Source: Oscarella lobularis
Lineage: Eukaryota; Porifera; Homoscleromorpha; Homosclerophorida; Oscarellidae
Length of the DNA: 64,000 nt
Reading direction: 5' to 3'
NCBI RefSeq assembly: GCF_947507565.1
Contig: NW_027077201.1
Location: 1 to 64,000 of the forward strand
Shown here: positions 54,065-63,906 of the stretch, in pieces
How positions within the stretch are numbered: the first letter of the stretch is position 1
Layout: every line of letters begins with the position of its first letter
Notes under the pieces: generated by a model
The model's input: the letters and a program-made list of their open reading frames with translations, nothing else
Database searches by the model: none
What the model was told of the DNA's origin: nothing
Program-made: the position numbers and the translations under genes

Positions 54065-55925
54065 GTGAATGAACAATTGACGAGGTGTCATTGTGCGGCC
54101 CTTCGTCTAGTTCAAGGTCTTCCAGGAAGGCCGATATTAGATAATACTGAGGATCTGCTACGATGGTTCGTGAAGTTTGAATTTTCTCCTAATGACATTA
54201 GCCGCGTCCTTTACGTCTCTACGCGAACTGTTCAGCGTCGCGCTTTTGAGCTTGCCATCAGTTTCAGGAGTTTCAGTACCGTTACAGACGAACAAATTGA
54301 TTTGCTTGTCGCAGACGTTACCCATCCTGAAGCAGGCGAACGGATGTTGGATGAATATCTTCGGAGCAGGGTAATAATTGTTTTAAGGCGTCGTCTCAGG
54401 TTTACAAACAGCTCTCTCTAAATAAATAATTTGATATTTATCACTTTGTTAATAAATAGAAACAGCATACAAAGAATTGATCCTGTTCGGGTACTGAGAA
54501 GGCGTCGCATGACCTTACAACGCCGTACCTACAGCGTTCCTGGTCCCAATGCCTTATGGCACCATAAGCTGATACGGTGAAAAAACCTTACAACTAAGAT
54601 AATATAATCAATCTTGTTTAGAGTTAGCTCAGGGGGGGTTGATTGTTAGCGCGCTAGGTGGCCAAGACCATCTAGCGAAACGAACTTTTTTCCGCAGTCA
54701 CTCATCATTTTTAGTTCATGGATGTGGTCCTTCTCGAAAATGAAGTCGCTGATGCCGGCTACAGACTTGGCGAACCTGTAGCTATCGAGCACGACCACTC
54801 GTATAAAACACCTCCGTTCTCGCGGTTGCCATTCCGGCTTTTAGATCTTTGCACGACATCCCGCTGCATTAGGTGATGGAGCTTCAGGCTGTGACTCGTG
54901 GCGCTGTTCGTTTTTCGTTTTTCATACGAAAAAAAGCGATGATATCTTTCGACACGCTAGTTTGCCGCTCGGATGAAGCGTACTTGAGTGGAGCTGGTCT
55001 GAGTCCCTCTTCCAAACACTGTCGTCGAAATGCTAGGCCTCGAGATACTCAGCCTCCCGTGTAAGAAGAGTTTGTTGCCATGGAAGCCATGGACAGTCGG
55101 AAGACGATCTCAACTCGTTTCGCCTCGTGCCTAACCACCTGACAGTTATCAAATACAGTTATCAGACTGCAGCAGATGAGTTCACGGATGGAGACGCTGA
55201 ATCAATGTTACGATGCGGTCAGTGTAAAGTTCGTTTACTTTTGATCTCAATTTTCTGAGTCAAAACGTCGGCTCGTATAAGACAGAGACATGCTCATTAT
55301 CTCCTCCGCTGTCGTTTATGTTCTTTAGGCGTCAAGCTAAATTTTAGATACCATTACACGCATAATGGAACTTGAAATGTGCATAATGGTGAATGACAAC
55401 TGGTGCTGGCTAAAAAAAAACAATGATTGCCCAAAAAAACGCATCAAGGGATAGCCAAGTATTTTATCAAGGAACTCTAGGTAAATGGCTGAGCAAACAT
55501 GGCTTGGAGTGTTGGTGTGGCGTTCGATCGCCTAAACAGGCCGCATGTTCGTGAAGGATAGAGAAAATTAGGCGCCACGAGTCATGGTAGGCATTACAAG
55601 AGCCCAAGGCAAAGGTTTCAATAGATGGAATACGTTTAGGAAAAAGCAGCGAAGGTCACGGAGCTGTTTTAGGTACAGACAGCTAAGTCCGTAAAAAGAG
55701 CACGAAAGCACTTGGAAAAGCCACGGGCTATTTCTACTGAGAAAGAGCCTTTGCCCTTCTGTTTAGGTGGTAGAAAAAGATTCGTTAGAAGGTAGAAAAT
55801 CGAGGTTCAAGAAAGGGCGTGGCTGTCTAGCGCGCTAACGATCAACCCCCCCTGGAGTTAGCTGGAGACTCGTACCACACGCAGGAATCGACGGATACCG
55901 TAAAGTCGGAATATTAAGTATCTGT
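54065..55925 (+). pseudogene. retroviral-type integrase (rve) domain gene with catalytic deletion, three exons seen
   Basis: Exon 54065-54399 reads PGRPILDNTEDLLRWFVKFE, then DISRVLYVSTRTVQRRAFEL (a helix-turn-helix) and HPEAGERMLDEYLRSR. A 60-bp intron (54400-54459) joins RRRLR to NSIQRIDPVRVLRRRR and TYSVPGPNALWHHKLIR. A second intron (54577-55861) joins to WRLVPHAGIDGYRKVGIL. In this repeated sponge/cnidarian family W-H is normally followed by I-D-G-x-H-K-L; here W-H is fused directly to H-K (54562/54563), an in-frame loss of four codons including the first catalytic Asp. The rest of the integrase core is not seen before 56 kb. HTH plus splicing are well preserved, so it could be non-catalytic rather than dead. 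Confidence 0.6.
54630..55854. mobile_element. 1225-bp non-autonomous transposon with 9-bp target duplication
   Basis: Inverted ends CAGGGGGGGTTGATTGTTAG (54630) and its complement (ending 55854) extend about 28 bp with one mismatch. GAGTTAGCT flanks both sides exactly (54621-54629 and 55855-55863). No transposase is encoded; the largest frame (54873-55064) has no domain. The 9-bp duplication would fit Mutator-like or related superfamilies, but the terminus does not let me assign one. It sits in the intron of the integrase-domain gene, at its acceptor. Confidence 0.85.
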
Positions 55926-56395
55926 GTACTTATATTCGATGAGTGTGTTGATTTTGAGCAGTAGAAGACATGGGTTCCTATATTCGCGCGGTACCTCTAG
56001 ACGAATAATTAACCTAAACGCAGTACCTAAACACAGTCGCTTGCGTTTTTTCTTTGCATTACTTGTTCAACCAAAGTGCTTGCGAAACACGCTCGAGACA
56101 CAAGAGGTCGTCTCGTTTGCTACCCCGCCGAGCTTGCGCAAACACGCTCAGACGCAGCTGCACTCGTCTATAATGTCTCTCAGTGAAGGCCAGAATGCTT
56201 CTAAAGACGATGCAGTTGATTCAGTACCTTCCGCTGCTGCTGCCGAAAGAGAGAAAACGTCGAAAGCATCGATAGAGCTACCGGTACCTTATCGGGAATC
56301 TCGAGAAAGCGTCGGGCGTACAAGAGACAGAAGAAGCTGCGAATTCTGAAGTACTACTACGAGTGTGGTGTGAGCTACTTAGAACTCAGGACTTA
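55926..56395. other. unassigned sequence between integrase gene and gypsy element
   Basis: One plus frame (55924-56349) has no domain; its second half has a Ser/Glu/Ala-rich, low-complexity character. It could be part of the integrase gene or of the gypsy leader. Confidence 0.25.
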
Positions 56396-56439
56396 TCTGT
56401 GTGTTGCCCGTACGTAAGGCGGAGCTTTGAATGTGACGT

Positions 56440-56552
56440 CACCCCCTCGTTCGTATATAGTCCCTGAGCCTTCTGCCACGAACTCACTCTTTTGTGTACC
56501 ACAGCCCACAATAAAGTTCATTGAACACAACAACACCACATGGTGTCAGGAG
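56440..56552 (+). promoter_or_regulatory. 5' LTR core promoter, polyadenylation signal and primer binding site
   Basis: GTATATAGTCCC (about 56452) resembles a TATA box. AATAAAG (56510) resembles a polyadenylation signal. ACACCACA is followed by TGGTGTCAGGAGTC (56539-56552), where an LTR usually ends in CA and the primer binding site begins with TGG. The LTR start could not be fixed. Confidence 0.55.
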
Positions 56553-56566
56553 TCATACCCACCTAA

Positions 56567-57365
56567 ATGGAACACTTCAAGCAACCGAAGCCGTTCAATT
56601 TCCAGCGCAAGGCAGCATGGCCGTCGTGGATCGGGCGCTTTAAGCAATTCCGTATCGCTTCCGGACTCGGCGACTTGGAGGAGGCAAAACAAGTCACGAC
56701 CCTGTACAATGGGTCCCGAAGCGAACGACGTTATGAAACAACTCATACTTGGCGACCCTACCGGGAGAAATACGCTCCGGTTAAGGCCCAGTTCGACGCC
56801 TACTTTGCTAAAGCCCGCAACGTTTTTTCGAAATCTGCTTCAAAACGTCGTCAGGGAGAGAAGGAGCCAGTCGAAGCCTTCATCACCGCCCTCTACGCAT
56901 TGTCAGAGTACTGCGAGTTTGGCGAGTAAAGGGAAAAAGAAATTTTTCTCCAGCTAATTAACGGGATACGCGACGACCGCGTTTCGCGCAGGCTACAGCA
57001 GGATCCCCAAATCACCCTCGAGGCCGCCGTCACCACGGCGAGACAACATGAAGAGATAAGCCTTCAGCAAGGTTCCGTGAGAAGCACCGTCCCTCTCACG
57101 TCTACCCAACCAATATCGCCGCCTGTGTTATTGGAACCGGGTATGCGGAAGCCGCAGACGCCGAAATTCGTCAAAACACAGCTCCAGCAGCAGCGCGCTG
57201 GACAAACGCTAAAACAATAGACACCTTAAAGGAACAGTGGTCAAAGAAACAGTAGGGGATGCACTTGTTTCGGATACGCCCGTGAGCACCTGCGGGCAGA
57301 ATGCAAAGCACGCAAGGCCCGCTGCGGAAAATGCGGCAAGGTTGGACACTTTGCGAAATTGTGCC
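56567..57365 (+). pseudogene. gypsy gag with zinc knuckles
   Basis: The frame from Met 56567 reads FKQPKPFNFQRKAAWPSWIG, then RFKQFRIASGL, up to YALSEYCEFGE and a TAA at 56927-56929. After the stop the same frame continues with LQLINGIRDDRVSRRLQQDP. Near 57262 a block reads CTCFGYAREHLRAEC (first zinc knuckle, degenerate) and then CGKCGKVGHFAKLC (an intact CX2CX4HX4C knuckle). Gag packages the element RNA. Stops and a frameshift near 57220 disable it. Confidence 0.8.
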
Positions 57366-57394
57366 GTAGTGCAGCGGTGATCGCCGCGGCCGAA

Positions 57395-58625
57395 GCGTCC
57401 GACGCGCCGACCAAAACGCCTTTTCTCGGACTCTTCGTCACGGAAACAGTCTCTCCGTGGGAGGCCGACATTTGTGTTGACGGTACGCCCACCCGTTGCA
57501 AAATAGACACGGGAGCAGATGTCACCTGCGTCTCTGAACGAGTCTACGCTCAGCTCAGGTCGCCAAAACCTACGCCAGGTTTGAGTCTCAACGTCTCGGG
57601 CGCCCGTACGGAGAATTTCGAAGTTGTCGGATCGTTCAACGCCTAGCTAAACTTTGAAGCCCGATCGTCGCGTGAAGATGTTTACGTTATTCGACGTCTC
57701 AGGCACGCCTTCTTAGGAAAGCCAGCACTCCATTCGCTAGGAATCATCAAGCGCCTAGCAGAACTCCTCGCTGCAACCTCGTCTCTTGATGTCCACCGAG
57801 AATTCCCCACTTTATTTCGAGGTCTCGGAACTATGCCAGGCGAGTACAGCATCCCGCTACGTGAAGGAGCTACGCCCTTTGCGCTTACGTCACCCAGACG
57901 CATGCCACTTCCGCTCATGAACAGAGTCAAAGCGGAACTACAGCGTATGCAGTCGATTGGAGTAATTACGTCTGTCAAAGAGCCGACAGAGTGGTGCTCC
58001 GGCATTGTCGTCGTGCCTAAAAGCGGACTCAAGGTTCGTGTCTGCGTCGACCTCAATGAATGCGTGAAACGAGCTTGTCTAATGATTCCAGCCGTTGATC
58101 ACGTTCTCGCCCAGTTACGCGGAGCGAAAGTCTTCACACACTTGGACGCCAACAGTGGATTTTGGCAGATTCCTCTTGCTAAGGAGTCAGCTCTCCTGAC
58201 TACCTTTATTACTCCCTTTGGCCGTTTTTTGCTTTAATAGGCTGCCGTTGGGAATCACTTCTGCGCCAGAAATCTTCCAATTGAAGATGCAACAAATTCT
58301 ATCCGGATTACCAGGAGTCGTCTGCATGATGGATGACTGCCTCGTCTTCGGATCCACTTAGTCGGAACACAACGAGAGACTGCGCAACGTTTGCAAACGG
58401 CTCGTTGACGCAGGAGTTACACTCAACACCGACAAGTGCAAATTCTCCGTCGAGTCAGTCAAATTCCTTGGTCAGTACGTCGATGTCAACGGCATCAGAA
58501 GTGACCCTGACAAAGTCAAAGCTATTCAGGAGATTCCGGCCCCGCAAAATGTTTCAGACGTTCGTCGATTCATGGGCATGGTTAATCACCTCGGCAAATT
58601 CATCCCTAATCTAGCGGAGCTCACA
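57395..58625 (+). pseudogene. gypsy protease and reverse transcriptase
   Basis: Protease: CKIDTGADVTCVSERVYAQL (Asp-Thr-Gly active site, about 57498-57560). A TAG at about 57644 interrupts the frame. RT: from 57833, SPRRMPLPLMNRVKAELQRM, GVITSVKEPTEWCSGIVVVP, VRVCVDLNECVKRA and HLDANSGFWQIPL (catalytic Asp in L-D-A). After a frameshift near 58237 come PFGITSAPEIFQLKMQQIL and VVCMMDDCLVFGS (Asp-Asp pair), then VRRFMGMVNHLGKFIPNLAE. The RT domain is complete as motifs but broken by frameshifts and stops near 58236 and 58360. Confidence 0.85.
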
Positions 58626-58639
58626 GAACCGCTACGAAA

Positions 58640-58950
58640 CCTTCGGACATCTCAAATCAATCTTTGCCCGATACGGAATTTCAGTTGTTGTCAGATCAGA
58701 CAACGGTCCTCAATATGCATCCTAAGCATTCGCCGACTTTGCTAAGAAGTACGACTTCCAGCATATTACGTCGAGCCCGAAGTATCCTCAGAGCAATGGC
58801 GAAGCAGAGCGCATGGTCAAAACGATCAAGGTTATGCTCAAGAAAGCCGAAGATCCCTACCTCGCCCTGCTATCTTATCGCTCTACTCCATTGGCTTAAG
58901 GATTCTCACAAGCACAGATCTTGATGGTCGCCGGTTGAGATCCAACGTGC
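58640..58950 (+). pseudogene. gypsy integrase, central fragment
   Basis: Blocks read FARYGISVVVRSDNGPQYAS (second catalytic Asp in S-D-N-G-P-Q), [20 protein letters not shown] and [20 protein letters not shown] (catalytic Glu in N-G-E-A-E-R), then [10 protein letters not shown]. The first catalytic Asp and the zinc-binding HHCC domain are deleted, because the RT tail joins integrase directly. The sequence stops near 58950. Confidence 0.85.
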
Positions 58951-59040
58951 CTACAACTGAATCCAGTCTACTGCCCATTGTTGTGATGCGAAGCCACCTA
59001 CTCCGCTTCCTGATATAAATAGGGTTGTAAACACTAACAT
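58951..59040. other. junction between gypsy remnant and mitochondrial insert
   Basis: A short stretch with no recognised feature. The switch to strongly AT-rich mitochondrial sequence occurs at about 59,020-59,080. Confidence 0.4.
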
Positions 59041-60645
59041 ATTTAAGGAATAATTAAAGACTAGACCAAATTGAAGATTACTAATTTTTGGCTAACACCT
59101 ATAATTAATTTAGATATCCGCCTAGGTTCAATTATTTCAAGTAAGCCTCTATCTATTACACAAAAAGAAATTAAATGCCCGAATTTACATGCTTTTGCAA
59201 CCAAGAAATGATTAATTATATAATTAAATTGTCAGGCTGAATTTAAAAAGTGTATATTGCAGGATTAAACAAGTTCACCACCGTTTGTGGTTTTATTTTA
59301 GGAAGAAACATTTTAAAGCCGCTTAATGTATTATAGCTTAAAAAGGCTAAAGTAGTTCCTAATAAACTTAAAACAACAGGAACAAGTTTTATTAAACTTG
59401 GTATTATAGGAGGTAATACTGTTCCTACCACAACCTCTCTGGCTATATACCCCACAAAAATGCTTCCTAAAGCTAATAAAAATAGGGGAAGTGTAATATT
59501 TCAAGAAGATTCATAAACATTCATTAAAAATTCTTTTTTAGAGTTAGTATTAGAAATAAAAGTTAAATATATTAATCTTATTGAATAAAATGCAGTTAAT
59601 AAAGCTGAAAAGGCCCCCAATCAGTAAGCAAAAATTTAATAATATTTATCATAAACTAGCTCTAAAATTAAATCTTTAGAGTAAAATCCTGTTAAATACG
59701 GGAATCCCATTAAAGATAGAGACCCTATAAGTATCATTACATACGTAAAGGGTATAGATCTAATTAGACCTCCCATTTTTCTCATGTCTTGTTCATCCGC
59801 TAATGCATGAATTACAGAGCCTGCGCTTAAGAATAATAGAGCCTTAAAAAAGCATGGTTCATTAAATGGAATAAACTAGTTGAATAGTTGGATACCCCGC
59901 AAACCATTACCATGTACCCTAACTGACTACACGTAGAATAAGCAATAACTTTCTTTAAGTCAATTTGTACTAATCCAACCGTGGCAGCAAAAAAGGCTGT
60001 TAAGGCTCCTACAACTGTTGTAACAGTTAATGCTAAAGGAGAACCCTCGAAAAGAGGCCCAGACCGTATTATTAGAAAAACCCCGGCTGTAACCATTGTG
60101 GCAGCATGAATTAATGCCGACATAGGCGTTGAACCTTCCATAGCATCTGGAAGTCAAGTATGTAGACCTGGTTGAGCAGATTTACTCACTGCCCCAATAA
60201 CTAATAATATACATATTAAAGCTATGCTATTAGGTTGAGATACTTCATTCACCGTACTAAATACTGTTGATAATTCTAAGCTTCCGAATTCTTTAAATAT
60301 AGCAAACGTACCCAAAACTAATCCAATCTCTCCGACTCTGTTTACCAACATGGCTTTTATAGCTGCTTTATTAGCTTGGATTCTTGTAAGTCAAAAATTT
60401 ATTAATAAATAAGAACATTAACCAACACCTTCTCAACCTATAAATTATTGAACATAATTATCACTTGTTACTAAAACAATCATAAAAAAGTAAATAAGGA
60501 TAAAAATGACATAAATCTGGTTATATGTGGATCTCCTGACATGTAGCCAGTTGAATAAATATGAACTAAGGCTGAAACACTAGTAATAACAACTAGCATT
60601 ATGCCTGTTAAGGAGTCAAATTGTAGGCCAAAATAAATAGTTAAT
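59040..60645 (-). pseudogene. nad5: nuclear copy of mitochondrial nad5 (NUMT)
   Basis: About 1.6 kb on the minus strand is NADH dehydrogenase subunit 5, complex I. Blocks in order: GLQFDSLTGIMLVVITSVSA near 60,600; DNYVQ-W-FIG-W-EGVGWCSYL near 60,450; [90 protein letters not shown]. Several conserved Trp are TGA (for example 60153-60151), so the mitochondrial code is one with TGA as Trp. One 1-nt change in the A-run at 59845-59851 shifts the frame. The C-terminus decays near 59,245. The nad5 start lies beyond 60,645, where sequence switches abruptly to CGA-rich nuclear DNA. Confidence 0.9.
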
Positions 60646-61153
60646 AAATCTGAATCGAATCATCTTCATAATTTTTGTTAGGGTTATCTGAACGGAGAGA
60701 AGCGAGAAGAGCGGCCGAATTTAATCGAGCACGCTCCCCAAGTTGGGGCCCCTGCTCAGCGCCGGGAGGACTTGAGGGATTCGACGTGTTTAGCCGTTTT
60801 CGTTTGGTTGATTGACGTTGATCCATGTCGGCGATCGCTTGCGAAGACGATTGAGCCTGGAGACGTCCAGAGAGGTAGATTGCGACGAGATTTTCGGCCG
60901 TTTCAAAATGAAAGACGCTTGTTCGACGATATGAGGCGACTTCGAGCGACGCTGCGAGCGAGCTGGCTTCGTACGCTTGGAAGGCGAGATTCTCCGCGGT
61001 CTCGAAGCGTGAGATGACTTCTTCGATGACGTTTGAGGCAAAACGAACGATTCGCGACGAATATGATGCAAACGAGCGCGCGACGACGCGCAACGATTCG
61101 AACGAGTTCCGAGAGCTTGTTCGCCGACGCTTGATCCAAAGAGAGCGCGTCAA
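60646..61153. repeat. CGA-rich tract with long antisense frames
   Basis: Like 16.2-17.3 kb, this stretch is dense in CGA, TCG and GCGA words and open on both strands (minus frame 61153-60641, 170 codons, no domain). It begins exactly at the NUMT border. Confidence 0.45.
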
Positions 61154-61688
61154 CGATTGAATTTTCGACGGAAAACGAGAGCTAATGCAAAAAGAGAGAT
61201 TTATTCACTAACGGCTACCGGTTTCGGGCGTAGGCCCTTTGTCAGGCCGTGAATAAATGCAAAAGAGTAAAAAGAGGGGGTGACGAGAGCGCAGCAAGTA
61301 GGAAAAGATGGAAAGAGAAAGTTCAAGCAAGATGGCGTCCTAATATAGCCACGCGGTCGGGCGGGGCGTTCCGAATCTTCTAGAATTGTCCATATAGAGA
61401 AGAATAAGGCGGGGTTGACAAGGAAGGCGTTTTCAGGCTATAAATAGATAGCCACAATGACGTCAAAGGCGAATTAATACGAAATGATGATTATCTTAAT
61501 GACGCGCGTTGCGCGCGTTAGTCGCTTCGTAGTACGATGTGAAGACGGACTTTGAAGACGATTCGCGGTAGTAGCGACGTCGCGAATAAGTAAGAAAGGT
61601 TGTAAACGTTTCGATTTTCGTATTTAGAAACTGTCGATGCATCGTATTCGACGAGAACGATGCGAAACGACTTATCGTAGCGAACCGG
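61154..61688. other. non-coding, nothing recognised
   Basis: There are small frames only. AAGATGGCGTCC at about 61330 is another AAGATGGC element, without a nearby CACGTG. GGCTACCGGTTTCGGGCG followed by TAGGCCCTTTGTCAGGCC at 61205-61245 looks like the stress-response or transposon-end type of inverted motif, but no partner was found. Confidence 0.3.
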
Positions 61689-63141
61689 TGTCGAACCAGT
61701 ATAATAGATCACCGGTATAATAGATCGTTACGTCATTGTTACGTCAGTAGACGTAATGATGACGTCACCACTTGCCGTGCTCCCTCTCCGTCTTTCATGT
61801 GGTCTAGAGCAATTTCGTTCGAGGAGACGACTAAATAGATTCAGCGAATACGCTCGCACGCTGATCTTTTATGCCGGTGATCTTTTAAACCGCCGGAAAA
61901 AAAGATCACCTGCATAAAAGATAGACGCAGGCTTGTGACAACAATGGCAAACATTTTCATTTCGTGAAATCATCTCATACAGGAATGACTGAAGAAAAGG
62001 TATGCCACATGGCAATCAAAAGCAAAGTTTGACTGCAACAGAGCAGTAACGTTAATTAATGAAGTTTTACAATTTACGCTTGCCAACGGGCAATCTAAAC
62101 TTTTGCCAAAGGGCAAAATACTCCTCAATCTAGCGATTTACCTAGGGTCGCCTTGTTGCGGCCGTCGCGGAGTTACTTCCCAATATCTGCCTGGTATCGC
62201 ATCGCGAAGCTGATCTAGTTCCCTCTTAAGAGATTTCATTTGATCTTTGACGACGTCGATTTCAGCATAAACTACCCACCCTACATGCTGCTGAATACTT
62301 GATAAATCAGCAACAGACCGATAAGTTGGATCAGCCATGCCGTCGTAATGAAACCAATCGTTCTGCTAAAAGCAGAAAAGAGCAGTGAAATGAATGCCGT
62401 TTTCTTCCGCCAAAGTCATCAACATAACAACATATCTAAGAAAATAAATAGCAAAATAAAATAGTAATAAACGCTTTTCTCAATTCGCAGAAATTGAACG
62501 GTTTAACGCCATTTTTCAAACAGTGCATGATTCCATCATATATGTCGTCTTCGATTAATCCAAAGCCTCTCGCAGTACGAGACGTGATCGGCGTGACGGG
62601 TAAACTGTCGCTACTTTCGCTGCTCGATTCATCTACAATCGTTCCTTTTCTCTTCCGCATTCTTTTTGGCTGCATGGAACTGTTACTGCTATTTGATTCG
62701 GAGGTGTTGGTACTCGTGCGAGATGTCGCATCAAACGCGTCGAAACTAGAGCTATCGCTGTCGTCTGGCTTCCGGGACTGTCTACGACTCTCACGGCGAT
62801 CACTCACAAAAAGCAAATGCAGAAGAAGCATCGTGCACAGCGTTCTAGCGCGTAGCAGCGTCATCTCGGCTTTTAGCGTGCTGTAGGAGTGTATGTCGAT
62901 CTTTTATACAGGTGATCTTTTTTGCAGGCAGTATAATAGATCACCGGTATAATAGATCAGCGTACGAGTGCACTCGCTGCGTAATTCGAAGGCTTAGAAG
63001 CGCGATGGGCAGAAACGACAGCATCGCGGACCGCGTGGATGGCGAGATGACGCGAGGCACAACGACGTCATCATTACGTCTACTGACGTAACGATGACGT
63101 AACAATCTATTATACCGGTGATCTATTATACTGGTTCGACA
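61689..63141. mobile_element. non-autonomous element with TATAATAGATC-type nested inverted repeats
   Basis: Left end TCGAACCAGTATAATAGATC then ACCGGTATAATAGATCGTTACGTCA (61690 on) is matched in inverse orientation by TGACGTAACAATCTATTATACCGG ... ATACTGGTTCGA ending about 63139, a TIR of about 100 bp. A second, inner pair of related motifs (GATCTTTTATGCCGGTGATC at 61863 and GATCTTTTATACAGGTGATC with TATAATAGATCACCGG at 62900-62965) is nested inside. The interior holds two minus frames of unknown function. Confidence 0.65.
62138..62864 (-). CDS. unassigned ORFs inside the nested-TIR element
   Basis: Minus frames 62864-62436 (142 codons) and 62338-62138 (66 codons) may be exons of one gene. The first starts with a hydrophobic, signal-peptide-like stretch (TLLRARTLCTMLLLHLLFV) and continues into a Ser/Asp/Glu-rich acidic segment with a basic patch (PKRMRKRKGT). 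The second contains a helical segment EIDVVKDQMKSLKRELDQL, coiled-coil-like. No known transposase motif is visible. Function is not known. Confidence 0.35.
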
Positions 63142-63148
63142 ACCGGGA

Positions 63149-63156
63149 CGATCCGG
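63149..63156 (+). repeat. 8-bp target duplication of Merlin element, left copy
   Basis: CGATCCGG is repeated exactly at 63907-63914. An 8-9 bp duplication is characteristic of Merlin insertion. Confidence 0.8.
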
Positions 63157-63906
63157 GGCTATGGTTCACTTTATCCCCCACCCCTATTAAGCGCTAATTA
63201 GCTCCGCCTCCCTAATTAGTCAAGTGCCCTGTATTCCTTAGTTGGATAATGAGTCGGTAGAAAAGGCGGGATATTTAAGTCTCACTTTCCTTTTGGTTTG
63301 CTAATTTTTGTTAACACTAACCCTAACCCTATTGTCCACCCTGTAATCATGGCGCAAGCAGTTCTGAACCGTCGTACTGCACCAGTTAGCCATGTTGAGC
63401 TTGTGCGCATTGTACACGACCCAGATTCTGCAATTGACTGGTGCAGACGCCACGGGATACTTCGTACGACGAAGACGTGCGTTTGTGGCCGGCCTTGCCG
63501 CGAGGAGCGTCGGCCAAAGTTTCCCAAAGGAAGGGCCTGGCGTTGTCCTCGAAAAGCGTGCCGAAAAGAATATTCTCTGCGCAACGTACGTAAAAGTCAT
63601 TTATTATAGCAAGTAGCAGTTGAAGTTCAGGATTCGTTTTTCGTGGGGTCCCATTTAATGTGGCGCCGGCAATTTGGTATCACACACAGCGATGCCTTTT
63701 GCTCCATCATCACGCATATTCGTGAACAGTACCCCTTCTAACCCTAAGTGGTCTTGTACTTTTGGACAAAAATAAATGTTGTCTTCGCGTCTCTTCAGTG
63801 TCAATATGGGGATTATGGGCTACTAAGGAATACAGGGCACTTGACTAATTAGGGAGGCGGAGCTAATTAGCGCTAATAGGGGTGGGGGATAAAGTGAACC
63901 GTAGCC
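63157..63906 (+). mobile_element. Merlin DNA transposon, 750 bp, internally deleted
   Basis: TIRs of about 85 bp (63157-63241 and 63823-63906) start GGCTAYGGTTCACTTTATCC and carry CCCACCCCTATTA, GCGCTAATTAGCTCC and AAGTGCCCTGTATTCC. A perfect 8-bp duplication (CGATCCGG) flanks it. It encodes only the N-terminal part of a Merlin transposase. It is inserted 16 bp outside the right end of the nested-TIR element. Confidence 0.85.
63349..63609 (+). pseudogene. Merlin transposase, N-terminal zinc-ribbon part
   Basis: The frame from Met 63349 (in frame with a Met at 63298) reads SAIDWCRRHGILRTTKTCVC, then GRPCREERRPK, and WRCPRKACRKEYSLR. The layout W/C-x-x-x-HGLL, C-x-C ... W-x-C-x5-C-x-x-x-x-S-L/I-R is the zinc ribbon preceding the DDE domain in Merlin and IS1016/ISXO2-type transposases. 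The frame ends at 63609 after about 87 residues. The DDE catalytic part (about 200 residues in full Merlin) is absent, so the element is non-autonomous. Confidence 0.75.

Larger units (their letters stand above)
56396..58950 (+). mobile_element. Ty3/gypsy LTR retrotransposon, internally deleted and 3' truncated
   Basis: Order on the plus strand: a probable 5' LTR end with TATA-like GTATATAG (about 56452) and AATAAA (56510), a primer-binding-site-like TGGTGTCAGGAGTC at 56539, gag, zinc knuckles, protease, reverse transcriptase, then directly an integrase fragment. RNase H and the start of integrase are missing, with the junction near 58630-58650. The 3' LTR is not recognised; the mitochondrial insert follows at about 59,040. 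Confidence 0.8.

Noticed and set aside
56438-56957. 176-codon plus frame overlapping the gypsy leader and gag
   Set aside because: The true gag frame (56567 onward) carries recognised motifs; this one crosses the LTR end and primer binding site.
59080-59240. Possible mitochondrial tRNA beyond nad5
   Set aside because: I could not fold a convincing cloverleaf, and a shifted frame resembles the decayed nad5 C-terminus instead.
60641-61153. 170-codon minus frame adjoining the NUMT
   Set aside because: It begins in mitochondrial sequence and owes its length to CGA-rich composition; no domain is visible.
63310-63340. Two CTAACCC units suggesting telomere sequence
   Set aside because: Only two adjacent units inside a Merlin element, not an array. 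Scattered CCTAAC words at 23.1-23.7 kb are also irregular.
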